Positions 7,569 to 8,259 of a stretch of 8,259 bases of DNA are shown here, piece after piece. Each line of letters opens with the position of its first letter. Position 1 is the first letter of the stretch. Origin of the DNA: an uncultured Bacteroidota bacterium. Its GTDB lineage: Bacteria > Bacteroidota > Bacteroidia > Bacteroidales > CAIWKO01. The notes beneath the pieces are model-generated. The model saw nothing but the letters and a program-made list of their open reading frames with translations, had not been told where the DNA came from and did not search any database. A program made the translations under genes and the position numbers. The stretch spans positions 1 to 8,259 of the forward strand of contig CALGYY010000057.1 of assembly GCA_937934705.1 (NCBI GenBank), given 5' to 3'.

Positions 7569-8259
7569 TTAATTCATGTGCAGAACATAGATAAGTGAAC
7601 TGCCTTTTTCCTTCCTGAACAGGGACTTCAGAAAAAACAATTTCCCCATCACTATTCCCCTTATTAATGGAATTCCGGAGCCTTTATTCCGGAAACTCAA
7701 AATTGAAATATAGAATACATCCAGCGGCAAAACCATTGTTTTATCAATTGAGAATCCTTCCTTTTCTGCAAATCTCCTGAATGTATCAGGATTAAAATGC
7801 CATAAGTGACGCGGCACATCCCAGGCAGCCCAGTGTTCCCTGAAAAAGTCTGCATCGCTGGAATTGCAGTTTGGAAGTGCAACGATACACTTACCCCCGG
7901 GTTTAAGAAGACGTCTCATCTCCACGGCGTATCCCGATGGATCATGAAAGTGCTCCATAACATGCCACAATGTTATGCAGTCATATGATCTGTCAGGAAG
8001 TTCAGAGATCTCCGAAGGATGAACAACCCTTATACCGAATTTTTGAATTCCATATTCACGGGCTTTCGTGCCGGGCTCTATACCTGTGACATCCCAGCCC
8101 GATTTTTTCATCATCCCGGCGAAATGCCCTGTTCCGCAACCAATATCAAGAAGGCTTCCATTTTCCAGGCCTGTCATCTTCTGTATTAACTGTTTCTTCC
8201 TGCGAAGCATTATTTCCCTTGCCAGGATATAGATCCTGTTTACTGTACCTTTAGCGCTA
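7569..8259 (-). CDS. Class I SAM-dependent methyltransferase (Methyltransf_23 type), 5' partial
   Basis: Transfers a methyl group from S-adenosylmethionine to an unknown acceptor, probably in the cytoplasm. The Rossmann-fold motif I LLDIGCGTG lies at about 8153-8127. The acidic end of strand 2 (GIEPG, Glu at 8078-8076) follows, then LWHVMEHFHDP and LLKPGGKCIVALPN, and further on WDVPRHLWHFNPDTFRRF, typical of a Bacteroidota methyltransferase lineage. An ATG at 8210 could be read as the start. However, the frame stays open upstream to base 8258, and those 16 codons (AKGTVNRIYILAREI before the Met) resemble a conserved segment of the family. The true start therefore lies beyond the window, with about 229 residues visible. 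Relatives usually carry an N-terminal CxxC zinc-ribbon-like part, which would be off the edge. The gene converges on the PorP/SprF-like gene, with 4 bases between the stops. The C-terminus is rich in aromatic and basic residues and may touch the membrane. The substrate cannot be told. Confidence 0.88.
   Translation of the reverse strand, partial: SAKGTVNRIYILAREIMLRRKKQLIQKMTGLENGSLLDIGCGTGHFAGMMKKSGWDVTGIEPGTKAREYGIQKFGIRVVHPSEISELPDRSYDCITLWHVMEHFHDPSGYAVEMRRLLKPGGKCIVALPNCNSSDADFFREHWAAWDVPRHLWHFNPDTFRRFAEKEGFSIDKTMVLPLDVFYISILSFRNKGSGIPLIRGIVMGKLFFLKSLFRKEKGSSLIYVLHMN

Noticed and set aside
7697..7988. Open frames at 7697-7882 (minus) and 7806-7988 (plus) within the methyltransferase
   Set aside because: Both are out of frame with a gene that has clear catalytic motifs.

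Overview
This window most likely comes from a member of the Bacteroidota (formerly Bacteroidetes). The evidence is a type IX secretion system (T9SS) style giant surface protein with a CHU_C-type C-terminal sorting domain, a PorP/SprF-family partner directly behind it, and a methyltransferase whose C-terminal half looks like a lineage commonly seen in this phylum. The sequence does not settle the order or genus. There are no RNA genes, insertion sequences, CRISPR arrays or phage genes. Coding density is near 100 percent, and the only gaps between genes are 11 and 4 bases.

Layout. (1) Positions 1-6578, plus strand: one open frame of 2191 visible residues, cut by the left edge of the window. It encodes a modular surface adhesin. 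From the N-terminal side it holds the end of one PKD-like unit, a mixed block of short (95-96 residue) and long (101 residue) PKD-like units (102-1265), eight in-phase units of exactly 306 bases (1266-3713), one more divergent unit (3714-4022), about nine SprB-type repeats (4023-6311), and a gliding-motility-associated C-terminal domain (6312-6575). (2) Positions 6590-7564, plus strand: a PorP/SprF-family outer-membrane protein with a signal peptide, 11 bases downstream and probably cotranscribed. (3) Positions 7569-8259, minus strand: a class I SAM-dependent methyltransferase, convergent with the first two and cut by the right edge.

How they work together. The first two genes form the kind of adhesin-plus-partner pair known from SprB and SprF of Flavobacterium johnsoniae. 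The giant protein would cross the outer membrane through the T9SS, directed by its C-terminal domain, and the SprF-like protein would help its export or surface attachment. The methyltransferase faces the other way and has no visible link to the pair.

Most notable structure. A 619-base block (1336-1954) recurs without a single difference 1530 bases downstream (2866-3484). Both of its ends fall in the same conserved motif of the 306-base unit, so the block equals two units plus 7 bases. This points to recent recombination or gene conversion inside the adhesin, or to an assembly problem. I see known family types here and no clearly new system; the interest lies in how the repeat array is evolving.
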